Source: Oscillospiraceae bacterium (GTDB taxonomy: Bacteria > Bacillota > Clostridia > Oscillospirales > Acutalibacteraceae). Taken from it: a stretch of 64,000 nt of DNA. Below, in pieces: positions 42,103 to 51,073 of the stretch. The position numbers were made by a program, and so were the translations under genes. Location: positions 62,001 through 126,000 of the forward strand of contig CADBBH010000001.1 of assembly GCA_902792905.1 (NCBI GenBank). The letters are read 5' to 3'. How positions within the stretch are numbered: the first letter of the stretch is position 1; each line of letters opens with the position of its first letter. The notes under the pieces are model-generated. The model saw nothing but the letters and a program-made list of their open reading frames with translations, had not been told where the DNA came from and ran no database searches.

Positions 42103-43203
42103 ATGAATCCCGATATCAGCAAAGCAAGGCAGGAAATTGCAGAGGCGGACAGAAAAATCGCCGAGTATTTTGAAAAGAGAATGAACGCTGCCGCCGAAGT
42201 AGCGGCATATAAAAAGGAATACGGTCTGCCGATTGAAGATAAATTCCAGGAAGCCGCGGTAATTGAGAGAAATTCAGGATATATAAATAATAATGAAATC
42301 AAAGATTATTATTTATCCTTATGTGAGACTCTTATGGAGCTGAGCAAGAAATATCAGTTCCGTCTCAACGAGGGAACAAGGGTGGCATATAACGGCTCGG
42401 TCGGAGCATTCGCCTATATCGCGGCAACAAAGGTTTTCCCCGGCGCGCTGCCCATCCCTTACGGCTCATTTGAAAAGGCATATAATTCGGTCTGTGAAGA
42501 AGAATGCGACCTTGTTATTCTGCCGGTTGAAAACAGCTATGCGGGCGAGGTAGGAAAAGTTACGGATCTGATGTTTTCCGGTCCTTTATACGTGAACGGG
42601 GTTTATTCACTGCCTGTCAGCCATAATCTAATAGGTACACAAGGCGCATCGCTTGAGGGAATCAAAGCGGTAATCAGCCATCCGCAGGCACTGGCGCAAT
42701 GCGAGAAATATATAAAGGCGCACGGCTGGAAAACAATAGAAGCACCGAGCACCGCAGGCGCGGCTCAGACTGTCGCCGCCAACGGTGATTCCACTCTCGC
42801 GGCAATAGGCAGCGTTGAATCGGCAGAAATAAATTCTCTTGATATTCTCGCACAAGACATAAACGAAAGCAGGGACAATACAACAAAATTCGCCGTATTC
42901 TCAAGATCCTTCATACCGGAAATTCCTCTTAAAAAGAGCAGTGAATTTATAATGATGTTTACTGTCAACGATGAAGCGGGCGCTCTTGTAAAGGCGCTGA
43001 GTGTCATAGGCAAATACGGCTTCAATATGAAAGCACTCCGTTCAAGACCGGTAAAGGAAAAGGCCTGGCAATATTATTTCTATACGGAAATAGAGGGCGA
43101 CGACAATTCGGAGCAGGGAAAAGCGATGATAGCGGAGCTTACACAACAATGCGAAAAAATACGCATAATCGGTCATTTCAATGAAAGCGGGGCCGGAGAA
43201 TGA
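42103..43203 (+). CDS. pheA: Bifunctional chorismate mutase / prephenate dehydratase
   Basis: Domain 1 (residues 1-85) is an AroQ-type chorismate mutase helix bundle. Domain 2 (about 92-270) is prephenate dehydratase: VAYNGSVGAFA, VENSYAGEV, STAGAAQTVA and the catalytic TRF-type motif, here NTTKF. Domain 3 (about 280-365) is an ACT domain with GALVKAL and RSRP, where E. coli PheA has GAL and ESRP for Phe feedback. The enzyme gives phenylpyruvate. I prefer ATG 42103 (AAAGG at 9 nt) over ATG 42097 (spacing too short). First gene after the attenuator; it overlaps aroB by 4 nt. Confidence 0.95.
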   Translation: MNPDISKARQEIAEADRKIAEYFEKRMNAAAEVAAYKKEYGLPIEDKFQEAAVIERNSGYINNNEIKDYYLSLCETLMELSKKYQFRLNEGTRVAYNGSVGAFAYIAATKVFPGALPIPYGSFEKAYNSVCEEECDLVILPVENSYAGEVGKVTDLMFSGPLYVNGVYSLPVSHNLIGTQGASLEGIKAVISHPQALAQCEKYIKAHGWKTIEAPSTAGAAQTVAANGDSTLAAIGSVESAEINSLDILAQDINESRDNTTKFAVFSRSFIPEIPLKKSSEFIMMFTVNDEAGALVKALSVIGKYGFNMKALRSRPVKEKAWQYYFYTEIEGDDNSEQGKAMIAELTQQCEKIRIIGHFNESGAGE

Positions 43204-44210
43204 TAATCGAAGCAAATGGATACGATATCATAATTGAAAAGGGCTGTCTTGACAGAGCGGGAGATTATCTGCCCGCGGACAGAAAGACGCTTGTGGTTAC
43301 AGACAGCGGAGTTCCGGCGGAATACGCGAAGAAAGTTCTTTCCTTCTGCGGCGAAGGATCGCTGATAAAGACGATTCCGCAGGGTGAGGAGAGCAAGAAT
43401 TTCGATATTCTCAGGGATTTGCTCAAGACTATGCTCGATGCGGGATTCACGAGGCGCGACTGCGTAACGGCAGTCGGCGGAGGGGTAGTCGGCGATTTAT
43501 CCGGCTTCGCGGCTAGTATATATATGCGCGGAATAGATTTTTACAATATTCCGACCACTCTGCTCTCGCAGGTGGATTCCTCGGTCGGCGGCAAGACCGC
43601 GATTGACTTTGAGGGAGTCAAGAATATTGTTGGCGCGTTTTATCCGCCGAAGCATGTGCTTATTGACGAAAATGTGCTCTCCACGCTGCCGCTCCGTCAG
43701 CTCAACAACGGGCTCGCGGAGGCACTTAAAATGGGAATGACGAGCGACAGTGAGCTCTTTGAAATATTTGAAAACGGCAACCCTTATGAGAGCATTGAAG
43801 CGATTATAGAAAAATCGCTGCTCATAAAGACGGATGTAGTTAATAAGGACGAAAAGGAGCAGGGACTGCGCAGAGTTCTGAATTTCGGACATACAATCGG
43901 CCACGGAATAGAGGCGGAGCAGGCCGGCGCACTTTATCACGGCGAGTGCGTCGCAATCGGAATGATTCCGATGTGCTCATCCGAAACGGCAGGTAGATTA
44001 AAAACAATTCTTGCAAAGCTCGGTCTGCCCTCTTCGTGTGAGGGTGACGTAGAAAAGATTTACGAAGCGATGCTCCACGATAAGAAAAGCGGTAAAGAAA
44101 GTATTACCGCGGTATTTGTTGACGAGCCCGGCTTATTCAGATTTGAGGAAGTATCGCCGGATTCATTAAAAGAAAAAATCAGGACAGTTGTAAGGGGGAA
44201 GAATCAATGA
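43200..44210 (+). CDS. aroB: 3-dehydroquinate synthase
   Basis: AroB cyclises DAHP, the second shikimate step, using NAD and a divalent metal. Visible blocks are the NAD loop VGGGVVGDLSGFAASIYMRG, PTTLLSQVDSSVGGKTAID, the metal ligand Glu in GLAEALKMG, and the metal His residues in NFGHTIGHGIE and YHGECVAIGM. At 336 residues it is near normal length. Its ATG overlaps the pheA stop (ATGA) and its 3' end overlaps aroC by 4 nt, so translation is coupled on both sides. Confidence 0.97.
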   Translation: MIIEANGYDIIIEKGCLDRAGDYLPADRKTLVVTDSGVPAEYAKKVLSFCGEGSLIKTIPQGEESKNFDILRDLLKTMLDAGFTRRDCVTAVGGGVVGDLSGFAASIYMRGIDFYNIPTTLLSQVDSSVGGKTAIDFEGVKNIVGAFYPPKHVLIDENVLSTLPLRQLNNGLAEALKMGMTSDSELFEIFENGNPYESIEAIIEKSLLIKTDVVNKDEKEQGLRRVLNFGHTIGHGIEAEQAGALYHGECVAIGMIPMCSSETAGRLKTILAKLGLPSSCEGDVEKIYEAMLHDKKSGKESITAVFVDEPGLFRFEEVSPDSLKEKIRTVVRGKNQ

Positions 44211-45298
44211 AAAACACATTCGGCTCAAGCGTTTCTGTTACGCTTTTCGGCGAGAGCCACGGCGAATGTATCGGCGCTGTGATTGACGGTCTCGCTCCCG
44301 GAATTGCGGTCAACGAAAAATTTATCTCATCCCAACTTTCCCTTCGCAGACCCGCCGGCAAAACGGGCACCAAAAGAGTTGAAAGAGACAATTTCAGCAT
44401 CGTCAGCGGAGTATTTGAGGGCAGAACAACCGGCACGCCTCTGTGCATTATCATCCCCAATGAAAACGTAAAGAGCGCGGACTACGCCCTGAATTCATTT
44501 ATTCCGAGACCCGGCCACGCCGATTTCACCGCGAACAAAAAATATCACGGCTATGAGGATTACAGGGGCGGCGGACATTTCAGCGGCAGACTTACCGCGG
44601 CGCTGGTCGCGGCAGGAGCGATAGTCATCGACGCTCTCAGGAGCAAAGATATATATATCGGAACTCACATATTAAGGTGCGCAAAAATCAACGACAGGCG
44701 TTTCAAGAATCTCAAAGACGATATAAACTATCTGAATAAGCAGAAATTTGCAGTGCTCGACCCGGAGAAAGCGGAGCCTATGCAGGCAGCAGTCAAAGAG
44801 GCCGCGGCGCAGGGCGACAGCGTGGGAGGAATCCTGGAAACCGCTGTCATCGGTCTTCCTGCGGGAGTCGGCGAGCCCTGGTTTGACACACTTGAAGGAA
44901 CGCTCTCACATGCTCTTTTTTCAATCCCTGCGGTCAAGGGAATTCAGTTCGGAAACGCTTTCAGGGACATAGATCTCAGAGGCAGCGAATATAACGACGC
45001 GTTTACCATCAAAGGCGACAGGATTGAGACGAAGACCAACAGAAACGCGGGAATCAACGGCGGAATAACGAACGGTATGCCGGTCATTTTCTCGCTCGCG
45101 GTAAAGCCCACGCCTTCTGTTTTCACAGAGCAAAAATCGGTTGACCTGATGCAGATGAAGGAGACAGAGCTGAAGATTTCGGGCAGACACGACCCTGCAA
45201 TCATTCACAGAGCAAGAGTAGTCGTTGACTCCGTGACGGCACTTGTTATTGCCGATATGCTCGCTCAGAGATACGGCACCGATTATTTGGGAGAATGA
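44207..45298 (+). CDS. aroC: Chorismate synthase
   Basis: AroC makes chorismate from EPSP with reduced FMN. The signatures GESHGECIGAVIDGLAPGI (about 14-32), RPGHADFTANKKYHGYEDYRGGGHFSGRLTA (about 102-132) and the late GRHDPAIIHRARVVVDS are all present; conserved His residues in GESHG and GRHDP are intact. At 363 residues it is full length. It overlaps aroB by 4 nt and ends 1 nt before aroA. Confidence 0.97.
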   Translation: MKNTFGSSVSVTLFGESHGECIGAVIDGLAPGIAVNEKFISSQLSLRRPAGKTGTKRVERDNFSIVSGVFEGRTTGTPLCIIIPNENVKSADYALNSFIPRPGHADFTANKKYHGYEDYRGGGHFSGRLTAALVAAGAIVIDALRSKDIYIGTHILRCAKINDRRFKNLKDDINYLNKQKFAVLDPEKAEPMQAAVKEAAAQGDSVGGILETAVIGLPAGVGEPWFDTLEGTLSHALFSIPAVKGIQFGNAFRDIDLRGSEYNDAFTIKGDRIETKTNRNAGINGGITNGMPVIFSLAVKPTPSVFTEQKSVDLMQMKETELKISGRHDPAIIHRARVVVDSVTALVIADMLAQRYGTDYLGE

Positions 45299-45299
45299 T

Positions 45300-46505
45300 A
45301 TGAGAGCGGAATTTTTACCCTCACACATCAGTGGAAGAATCACGGCTCCGCCCTCAAAGAGCGAAGCTCACAGAGCGATTATCTGCGCCTGTCTGGCAGA
45401 CGGCGTAAGCCATATAGATAATATTGAGTATTCTAATGATATACTCGCTACGGTAAACTGTATGCGGTCGCTCGGTGCGGAGATTGAAACCGACAAAGAC
45501 TCCCTGACAGTCACAAATCCCGTCTCCGGGAGAGAATACGCAAAGCTCGACTGCGGAGAGAGCGGCAGCACACTGAGATTTCTTATTCCGCTCGCCGTCA
45601 ACCTCTGCGGTGAATGCGAATTCACGGGCAGCGGCAGGCTTATGGAAAGGCCGCTGACTGTATATGAGGATATATTCGGCACCTGCGGCGTTGAATATTC
45701 AAGAGACGTCGGGGTTCTGAAGGCCGTGGGGAAAATTCCCGCGGGCTGTTATACGCTCGCCGGCAATATCAGCAGCCAGTTTATAAGCGGACTGCTCTTT
45801 GCCCTTCCACTCACAGAAGCCGACAGCACTTTAATTATCTCTCCCCCGTTTGAATCAAAGCCGTATGTTGATATGACTCTGGATACGCTTTCCGCTTTCG
45901 GAATCAAAGCGGAATTCGGAGAAGAAAATATGATTTTCATAAATAAAGGAACATATAAAGGCAGAAATATCAAAGTGGAGGGCGACTGGTCAAACGCGGC
46001 GTTTCTCGAAGCGTTCAATCTCGCCGGCGGAAACGTGGTCGTTGACGATCTTGATGACGAAAGCCACCAGGGGGATAAGATTTACAGGGAATTCTTCAAA
46101 ATAATGCAACGCCCGCTCGCGCGGATAGATCTTACCGACTGCCCCGATTTAGGTCCCGTCTGCATGGCTCTCGCCTACCGGAACGGTGCTGAATTCAGCG
46201 GCACCGCGCGCCTTAAAATCAAGGAGAGCGACAGAACCGCGGCAATGGCGCAGGAGCTCGCAAAATTCGGAATTGCGACACAGGAGAGCGAGGATACTTT
46301 CACTGTTTTCCCGTCTGAAATCCACGCGCCCGTTTCTCCTCTCAATTCTCATAACGATCACAGAATCGTAATGGCACTCTCTGTATTATGCACAGTTACC
46401 GGCGGCGTAATCGACGGCGCCGAAGCCGTTTCAAAGAGCTTTCCGTCATTTTTTGATAATATAAAATCACTCGGAGCAGAGGTGAAATTATATGAAACTG
46501 CTTAA
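45300..46505 (+). CDS. aroA: 5-enolpyruvylshikimate-3-phosphate synthase
   Basis: AroA joins shikimate-3-phosphate and PEP. Blocks seen are APPSKSEAHRAII (residues 15-27), LDCGESGSTLRFLIPLA (about 81-97), the TLAGNISSQFISGLLFALPL region, and KIKESDRTAAMAQEL (about 310-324). I use ATG 45300 (401 residues), just past the aroC stop with GGGAG upstream. The 3' end overlaps tyrA by 14 nt. Confidence 0.96.
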   Translation: MRAEFLPSHISGRITAPPSKSEAHRAIICACLADGVSHIDNIEYSNDILATVNCMRSLGAEIETDKDSLTVTNPVSGREYAKLDCGESGSTLRFLIPLAVNLCGECEFTGSGRLMERPLTVYEDIFGTCGVEYSRDVGVLKAVGKIPAGCYTLAGNISSQFISGLLFALPLTEADSTLIISPPFESKPYVDMTLDTLSAFGIKAEFGEENMIFINKGTYKGRNIKVEGDWSNAAFLEAFNLAGGNVVVDDLDDESHQGDKIYREFFKIMQRPLARIDLTDCPDLGPVCMALAYRNGAEFSGTARLKIKESDRTAAMAQELAKFGIATQESEDTFTVFPSEIHAPVSPLNSHNDHRIVMALSVLCTVTGGVIDGAEAVSKSFPSFFDNIKSLGAEVKLYETA

Positions 46506-47349
46506 CACTCAGAATGTGATGATAATCGGCCTGGGTCTTATGGGCGGCAGCTACGCCAAGGCACTCAAGCGGCTCGATTTTCATATTTCGGCAACAGACA
46601 CAAACGCCGATTCCATTGAATACGCCCTTGAAAACGGCATTATCGATGAGGGATATACCTCGCCCGACCCCGATGCTCTTGGGAAAGCCGATATAGTGAT
46701 ATTCGGCCTTTATCCCAATGTTTTCAAACGGTGGATTGCCGAAAACCAAAAGTATTTCAAGAGCGGAGCGATCATCACCGATGTAACGGGTGTAAAGAGC
46801 TGTATAGTATATGATATTCAGAACATACTGCGTGATGATGTTGAATTCATAGCGGCTCACCCGATGGCAGGACGCGAGGTTTACGGAGTCCGCAACAGTA
46901 CTGAAAAAATGTTCCGGGATGCGAATTTCCTTGTAGTTCCCACAGAAAAGAACTCCGAGGAAGCGATAGAATGGTGCAAGGAAATGGGCAGACTTCTCGG
47001 ATTTATCAACGTGACGGTCCTCTCCCCTGAAGAGCACGATAAGATGATAGGCTTTGTCTCTCAGCTGACTCACTGTATAGCAATTGCGCTGATGACCTGC
47101 TCTGACAGCACCCATCTCGCGGACTACACAGGCGATTCCTTCAGGGATCTTACCAGAATCGCGAATATCAATGATAAAATGTGGAGCGAGCTTTTCCTGC
47201 TGAATAAAGAACCGCTCCTCGCAGATATGGACAGATTCATTTCGGAGATGCAGACTATGCGCTCTCTGCTTGCAGAAGACAACCGCGAGGGACTCAGAGA
47301 AAAAATGCGGCTTTCAACTCAACGCAGAGCCGCATTCAATAAGAAATAA
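46492..47349 (+). CDS. tyrA: Prephenate dehydrogenase
   Basis: TyrA oxidises prephenate to 4-hydroxyphenylpyruvate for tyrosine. The NAD motif GLGLMGGSYAKAL lies at residues 12-24, with AHPMAGREVYGVRN (about 123-136, holding the catalytic His) and the C-terminal helical domain including GDSFRDLTRIA. At 285 residues it is a monofunctional form without a chorismate mutase or ACT domain, so tyrosine feedback on this protein is not evident; the operon attenuator may carry that role. It overlaps aroA by 14 nt. Confidence 0.95.
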   Translation: MKLLNTQNVMIIGLGLMGGSYAKALKRLDFHISATDTNADSIEYALENGIIDEGYTSPDPDALGKADIVIFGLYPNVFKRWIAENQKYFKSGAIITDVTGVKSCIVYDIQNILRDDVEFIAAHPMAGREVYGVRNSTEKMFRDANFLVVPTEKNSEEAIEWCKEMGRLLGFINVTVLSPEEHDKMIGFVSQLTHCIAIALMTCSDSTHLADYTGDSFRDLTRIANINDKMWSELFLLNKEPLLADMDRFISEMQTMRSLLAEDNREGLREKMRLSTQRRAAFNKK

Positions 47350-47362
47350 GGAGATAATAAAA

Positions 47363-48394
47363 ATGAGTATGAATATGGTTTTTGATAAAAAACTCCCGAT
47401 ACCTATGGAGGTTAAGGAGATGTATCCGGTTTCCGTCTCGGTTCAGCAGACGGTTGAGCAGAAGGTGGCACAGCTCAAGAAAATCATCGCGGGCGAGGAT
47501 GACCGCTTTCTGCTGATAGTCGGCCCCTGTTCCGCCGACTGGGAGGAGAGCGTTCTGGATTATGTCCACCGCCTTGCTCCCGTTCAGGAGAAGGTTAAGG
47601 ATAAAATAATGATTATCCCGAGAATCTACACCAATAAACCGAGAACCACCGGCGCGGGATATAAAGGAATGCTCCATCAACCCGACCCGACCGCAAAGCC
47701 GAATCTCTTCGCGGGAATCATCGCTATCAGAGAACTTCATATGAAAGCGGTCAGCGAGACGGGTCTTATCTGCGCAGATGAAATGCTCTATCCAAGCAAT
47801 CACAAATATCTCGATGATATTATCGGATATGTAGCAATCGGTGCGAGAAGCGTTGAAAACCAGGAACACCGCCTGACAGCGAGCGGTATAGATGTTCCTG
47901 TCGGAATGAAAAACCCGACAGGCGGCGACATCGAGGTAATGATGAACGCAATCACGGCAGCTCAGGGAAGTCATCACTTCATCTATCGCGGATGGCAGGC
48001 AAAATCCATGGGCAACCCTTACGCTCACGCGATTCTCAGAGGCTATATGAATAAGCACGGCAACGCCCTTCCGAATTACCATTATGAGGATCTTGTTTTC
48101 GTAAACGAAAAATATCTTGCGGCAGGTCTTCAGAATCCCGCCGTCATAGTTGACTGCAATCATTCGAATTCGGGCAAGCAATATCTTGAACAGATAAGGA
48201 TTGCAAAAGAAGTAGTCAGCAGCAGAGTATATAACCCCGATATAAAGAAACTCGTCAAAGGACTTATGATTGAGAGCTATATTGAGGACGGATGTCAAAA
48301 GGGCAACAGCGAATACGGTAAATCAATCACCGACCCATGCCTCGGCTGGGAAAAGACGGAAAAGCTCATCTACGACCTTGCGGATATACTCTGA
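47363..48394 (+). CDS. aroF: 3-deoxy-7-phosphoheptulonate synthase (AroG/F type)
   Basis: This enzyme starts the shikimate pathway by joining PEP and erythrose-4-phosphate. It follows the E. coli AroFGH type: GPCSADWEESVLDY, PRIYTNKPRTTGAGYKGMLHQPD, GARSVENQEHR, GMKNPTGGD, and the metal-binding VIVDCNHSNSGK with a late EDGCQKG. At 343 residues it has no separate regulatory domain. The usual GPCSIHD reads GPCSADW. ATG 47363 is chosen because AAGGAG lies just ahead; a longer in-frame extension overlaps tyrA. Confidence 0.95.
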   Translation: MSMNMVFDKKLPIPMEVKEMYPVSVSVQQTVEQKVAQLKKIIAGEDDRFLLIVGPCSADWEESVLDYVHRLAPVQEKVKDKIMIIPRIYTNKPRTTGAGYKGMLHQPDPTAKPNLFAGIIAIRELHMKAVSETGLICADEMLYPSNHKYLDDIIGYVAIGARSVENQEHRLTASGIDVPVGMKNPTGGDIEVMMNAITAAQGSHHFIYRGWQAKSMGNPYAHAILRGYMNKHGNALPNYHYEDLVFVNEKYLAAGLQNPAVIVDCNHSNSGKQYLEQIRIAKEVVSSRVYNPDIKKLVKGLMIESYIEDGCQKGNSEYGKSITDPCLGWEKTEKLIYDLADIL

Positions 48395-48407
48395 TAGGAT
48401 GAATAAA

Positions 48408-49631
48408 ATGTTCGGTTTACTCGGAAAAAAGCTCTCGCACTCTCTTTCACCCGAGATTCATTCGGTTTTCGGCGACTATGAATATAAACTTTTCGAGCGG
48501 GAAGAAAATGAACTTGACGCTTTCTTCGCCGATACATCAATCGACGCCTTCAATGTTACAATCCCGTATAAGGTTGAGGCATATAAAAGATGCGATGTGC
48601 TAGACGAAACAGCGCGGGTAATAGGAAGTGTAAATACGGTTGTGCACAAAGGCGACAGGCTTTACGGCTATAACACCGATCTCTACGGCTTCGAATATAT
48701 GGTTAAAAAACTCGGCGCGGATTTTGCCGGAAGGAAGGTTCTCATACTCGGTAGCGGCGGTGCAAGCAAGACGGCGGTCGCATCTTCAAATCGTCTTGGC
48801 GCAAAGGAAACGGTCATAATAAGCCGAAGCGGCGAAAATAATTATGATAACCTTGAAAAGAATTATGATGCCGGAATTATCGTCAACACAACACCCGTCG
48901 GTATGTTCCCGGGAAACGGAAAAGCACCGCTTGAATTAAAATATTTCAAAAATATTGAATTTGTCATAGATTTGATATATAATCCCTGTATGACCGCGCT
49001 CCTACTGGAAGCAAAAAAGCTTGGGATTCCGTTTATCAACGGTATGCCGATGCTGGCGGCTCAGGCACTTCGCTCGGCGGAGCATTTCTTCTCAAAGGAA
49101 TTTGACAATTCTCTTATTGACAAAGCAGTCAAAAGAATAAGCGACAATATGAAAAACATCGTACTCATCGGTATGCCCGGATGCGGCAAGACTACTCTCG
49201 GAGCATATCTAGCTTCAAAAGCGGGCAGGGAATGTGTTGATACGGATGACATTATCGTACAAAAAGACGGGCGGAAAATTCCCGATATTTTCACTGACAG
49301 CGGCGAGAATTATTTCAGGGATATCGAGAGCGAAGCTGTTGCAGAATGCGGAAAACGGCTCGGAATAATAATTGCAACAGGCGGCGGAGCGGTAATGCGC
49401 GAAACAAACAGGAACGCCCTCGCGCAGAATGGTATCATCATCTATCTCAAGCGCGATCTTGAGTCTCTCGCGACTGGCGGAAGGCCGCTCAGCGCCGGCG
49501 AAAACGCCGTTTATGAAATCTTCAAAAAACGCAAAGACACTTATGAGAACTTTGCGGATTATATAATTGAGGTTGACCGTGATGTCGCAATCACGGCGGA
49601 AAGGTTGTTAAAATGCGTATCCTTGTATTGA
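48408..49631 (+). CDS. aroE/aroK: Fused shikimate dehydrogenase and shikimate kinase
   Basis: Residues 1-245 are shikimate dehydrogenase (GKKLSHSLSPEIH, NVTIPYK with the catalytic Lys, GYNTDLYG, NADP loop ILGSGGASKTA, NTTPVGM). Residues from about 247 on are shikimate kinase (Walker A GMPGCGKTTLG, the DTDDIIV strand, ENYFRDIESE with the shikimate-binding Arg, TGGGAVMRE, and a GGRPL lid). The frame is open throughout, so it is a true fusion doing steps 4 and 5. I start at ATG 48408 (AGGA at 8 nt); ATG 48399 is possible. It overlaps aroQ by 19 nt. Confidence 0.95.
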   Translation: MFGLLGKKLSHSLSPEIHSVFGDYEYKLFEREENELDAFFADTSIDAFNVTIPYKVEAYKRCDVLDETARVIGSVNTVVHKGDRLYGYNTDLYGFEYMVKKLGADFAGRKVLILGSGGASKTAVASSNRLGAKETVIISRSGENNYDNLEKNYDAGIIVNTTPVGMFPGNGKAPLELKYFKNIEFVIDLIYNPCMTALLLEAKKLGIPFINGMPMLAAQALRSAEHFFSKEFDNSLIDKAVKRISDNMKNIVLIGMPGCGKTTLGAYLASKAGRECVDTDDIIVQKDGRKIPDIFTDSGENYFRDIESEAVAECGKRLGIIIATGGGAVMRETNRNALAQNGIIIYLKRDLESLATGGRPLSAGENAVYEIFKKRKDTYENFADYIIEVDRDVAITAERLLKCVSLY

Positions 49632-50143
49632 ACGGTCCGAACATGAATCTGCTCGGCATCAGAGAAAAAGACATTTACGGCGAGAATTCCTACAAAGAGC
49701 TCTGCAAAATGATTGAAAAGAAAGCGGATGAACTCAATGTATATGCCGATATGTATCAGTCAAATCATGAGGGCGACCTGGTTGATAAGATTCAGGAGGC
49801 ATATAAGGGAATCGACGGCATAATCATCAATCCCGCCGCATATACCCATACCAGCATCGCAATTCTCGACGCTTTGAAAACGGTCCAGAAACCTACTGTC
49901 GAGGTTCATATCACCAATCTTAAGGAAAGAGAGGAATTCAGACAGATTTCCTACGTCGGCATGTATGCTGAAAAGACAATAATGGGAAAGGGTTTTGACG
50001 GTTATATCGAAGCACTCGAATATCTTGTTGAAAAGCTCAGCGCCATAGAAGCGGAGAAAGAGAAGCAGAGAGCCGAGGAAAGAGAAAAAGAGAGAGCGGC
50101 TCAGGCGGCAGCTGCGGCCGAAGCCCCTGCTGATAATCAGTAA
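49613..50143 (+). CDS. aroQ: Type II 3-dehydroquinate dehydratase with charged tail
   Basis: Residues 1-143 match the type II dehydroquinase: ILVLNGPNMNLLGIRE with the catalytic Tyr shortly after (DIYG), QSNHEGDLVDKIQ, INPAAYTHTSIAI and VEVHITNLKEREEFR. It dehydrates dehydroquinate, the third shikimate step. The last 33 residues form an unusual Glu/Lys/Arg then Ala-rich tail, predicted helical. It is the last gene of the operon, closed by a terminator at 50150-50174, and starts inside the aroE/aroK gene. Confidence 0.96.
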   Translation: MRILVLNGPNMNLLGIREKDIYGENSYKELCKMIEKKADELNVYADMYQSNHEGDLVDKIQEAYKGIDGIIINPAAYTHTSIAILDALKTVQKPTVEVHITNLKEREEFRQISYVGMYAEKTIMGKGFDGYIEALEYLVEKLSAIEAEKEKQRAEEREKERAAQAAAAAEAPADNQ

Positions 50144-50149
50144 AAACTA

Positions 50150-50178
50150 AGTCACGGTTCAGAGAGCCGTGACTTTTT
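50150..50178 (+). terminator. Terminator of the aromatic operon
   Basis: AGTCACGGTTC (50150-50160) / GAGCCGTGACT (50164-50174) with a 3-nt loop and one G-T pair, then TTTT. The next gene begins only 20 nt further on. Confidence 0.87.
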
Positions 50179-50194
50179 ACAAATGAGGATTTAT

Positions 50195-51019
50195 ATGCCG
50201 GATATTATTGAAATCAAAGATTTCAGCGCGCCGGAGCTTGATGCTTATGCGCGGCTGAATGAGAGAGAATTGCTTAACCGTGACAAGCCCGAAAACGGAA
50301 TGTTTGTCGCAGAGAGTCCGAAAGTAATCGAGCGCGCGCTTGACGCGGGTTGCGAGCCCGTTTCCCTTCTGCTTGAGAGAAAGCATATTGAGGGCGAGGC
50401 AAAAGGTATAATTGAAAGATGCGGTGACATTCCAGTCTATACGGCGGATTTTGATATTCTCACTCGGATTACGGGCTTTGAACTCACCCGCGGAGCGCTC
50501 TGCCTGATGAAGAGAAAACCGCCGAAAACGGTTGAAGAGGTCTGCGAAGGCGCTTCGAGAATAGCGATTCTTGAGAGAATAATGAATCCAACGAATGTCG
50601 GCGCGATATTCCGTTCCGCATCCGCGCTCGGTTTTGACGCCGTTCTGCTGACTCACGAATGCTCCGACCCGCTTTACAGAAGGGCAATAAGAGTCAGCAT
50701 GGGAACCGTTTTTCAAATTCCGTGGGCGTTCATTGATAAAAACGCCTGGCAGGATAAAATGTTCGGATTCCTTAAAGCAAAAGGTTTTTCAACTGTCGCA
50801 ATGGCGCTGGAAGATAATTCTGTTTCCCTTGAGGATGAAAAACTTGCCGATCTGGATAAAACAGCCGTCATTCTCGGCTCCGAAGGCGATGGACTCGAAA
50901 AACGGACCATTGCGCTCAGCGACATGACTGTTAAAATTCCCATGATGCACGGGGTCGATTCGCTCAATGTTGCGGCGGCTTCTGCGGTTGCCTTCTGGCA
51001 GCTCGGCAGGCGAAAATAA
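50195..51019 (+). CDS. SpoU/TrmH-family RNA 2'-O-methyltransferase
   Basis: The SPOUT knot motifs are clear: LERIMNPTNVGAIFRSASALGFDAVLL (motif 1, about 130-156), ILGSEGDGLEK (motif 2) and KIPMMHGVDSLNVAAASAVAFW (motif 3). The first 110 residues form the substrate-binding domain of the L30-like type. It should methylate a ribose in rRNA or tRNA; which site is not readable. I prefer ATG 50195, with GAGG 6 nt upstream, over ATG 50183. No promoter is visible after the upstream terminator, so it may depend on read-through. Confidence 0.9.
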   Translation: MPDIIEIKDFSAPELDAYARLNERELLNRDKPENGMFVAESPKVIERALDAGCEPVSLLLERKHIEGEAKGIIERCGDIPVYTADFDILTRITGFELTRGALCLMKRKPPKTVEEVCEGASRIAILERIMNPTNVGAIFRSASALGFDAVLLTHECSDPLYRRAIRVSMGTVFQIPWAFIDKNAWQDKMFGFLKAKGFSTVAMALEDNSVSLEDEKLADLDKTAVILGSEGDGLEKRTIALSDMTVKIPMMHGVDSLNVAAASAVAFWQLGRRK

Positions 51020-51021
51020 TA

Positions 51022-51050
51022 TTGAAGATTTTATAATTAAGTGATAGAAT
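51022..51050 (+). promoter_or_regulatory. Promoter of the beta-CASP nuclease gene
   Basis: TTGAAG (51022-51027), 17-nt spacer, TAGAAT (51045-51050), 23 nt before the ATG at 51074. Confidence 0.65.
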
Positions 51051-51073
51051 AAAAGCGGAAGGGCGGTGTTATT

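Noticed and set aside
47336-48298. Long open frame on the minus strand opposite the DAHP synthase gene
   Set aside because: It mirrors codon structure of aroF, has no ribosome binding site or family resemblance, and overlaps a certain gene entirely. The same applies to long antisense frames at 46396-47115, 22608-23393 and 38051-38524.
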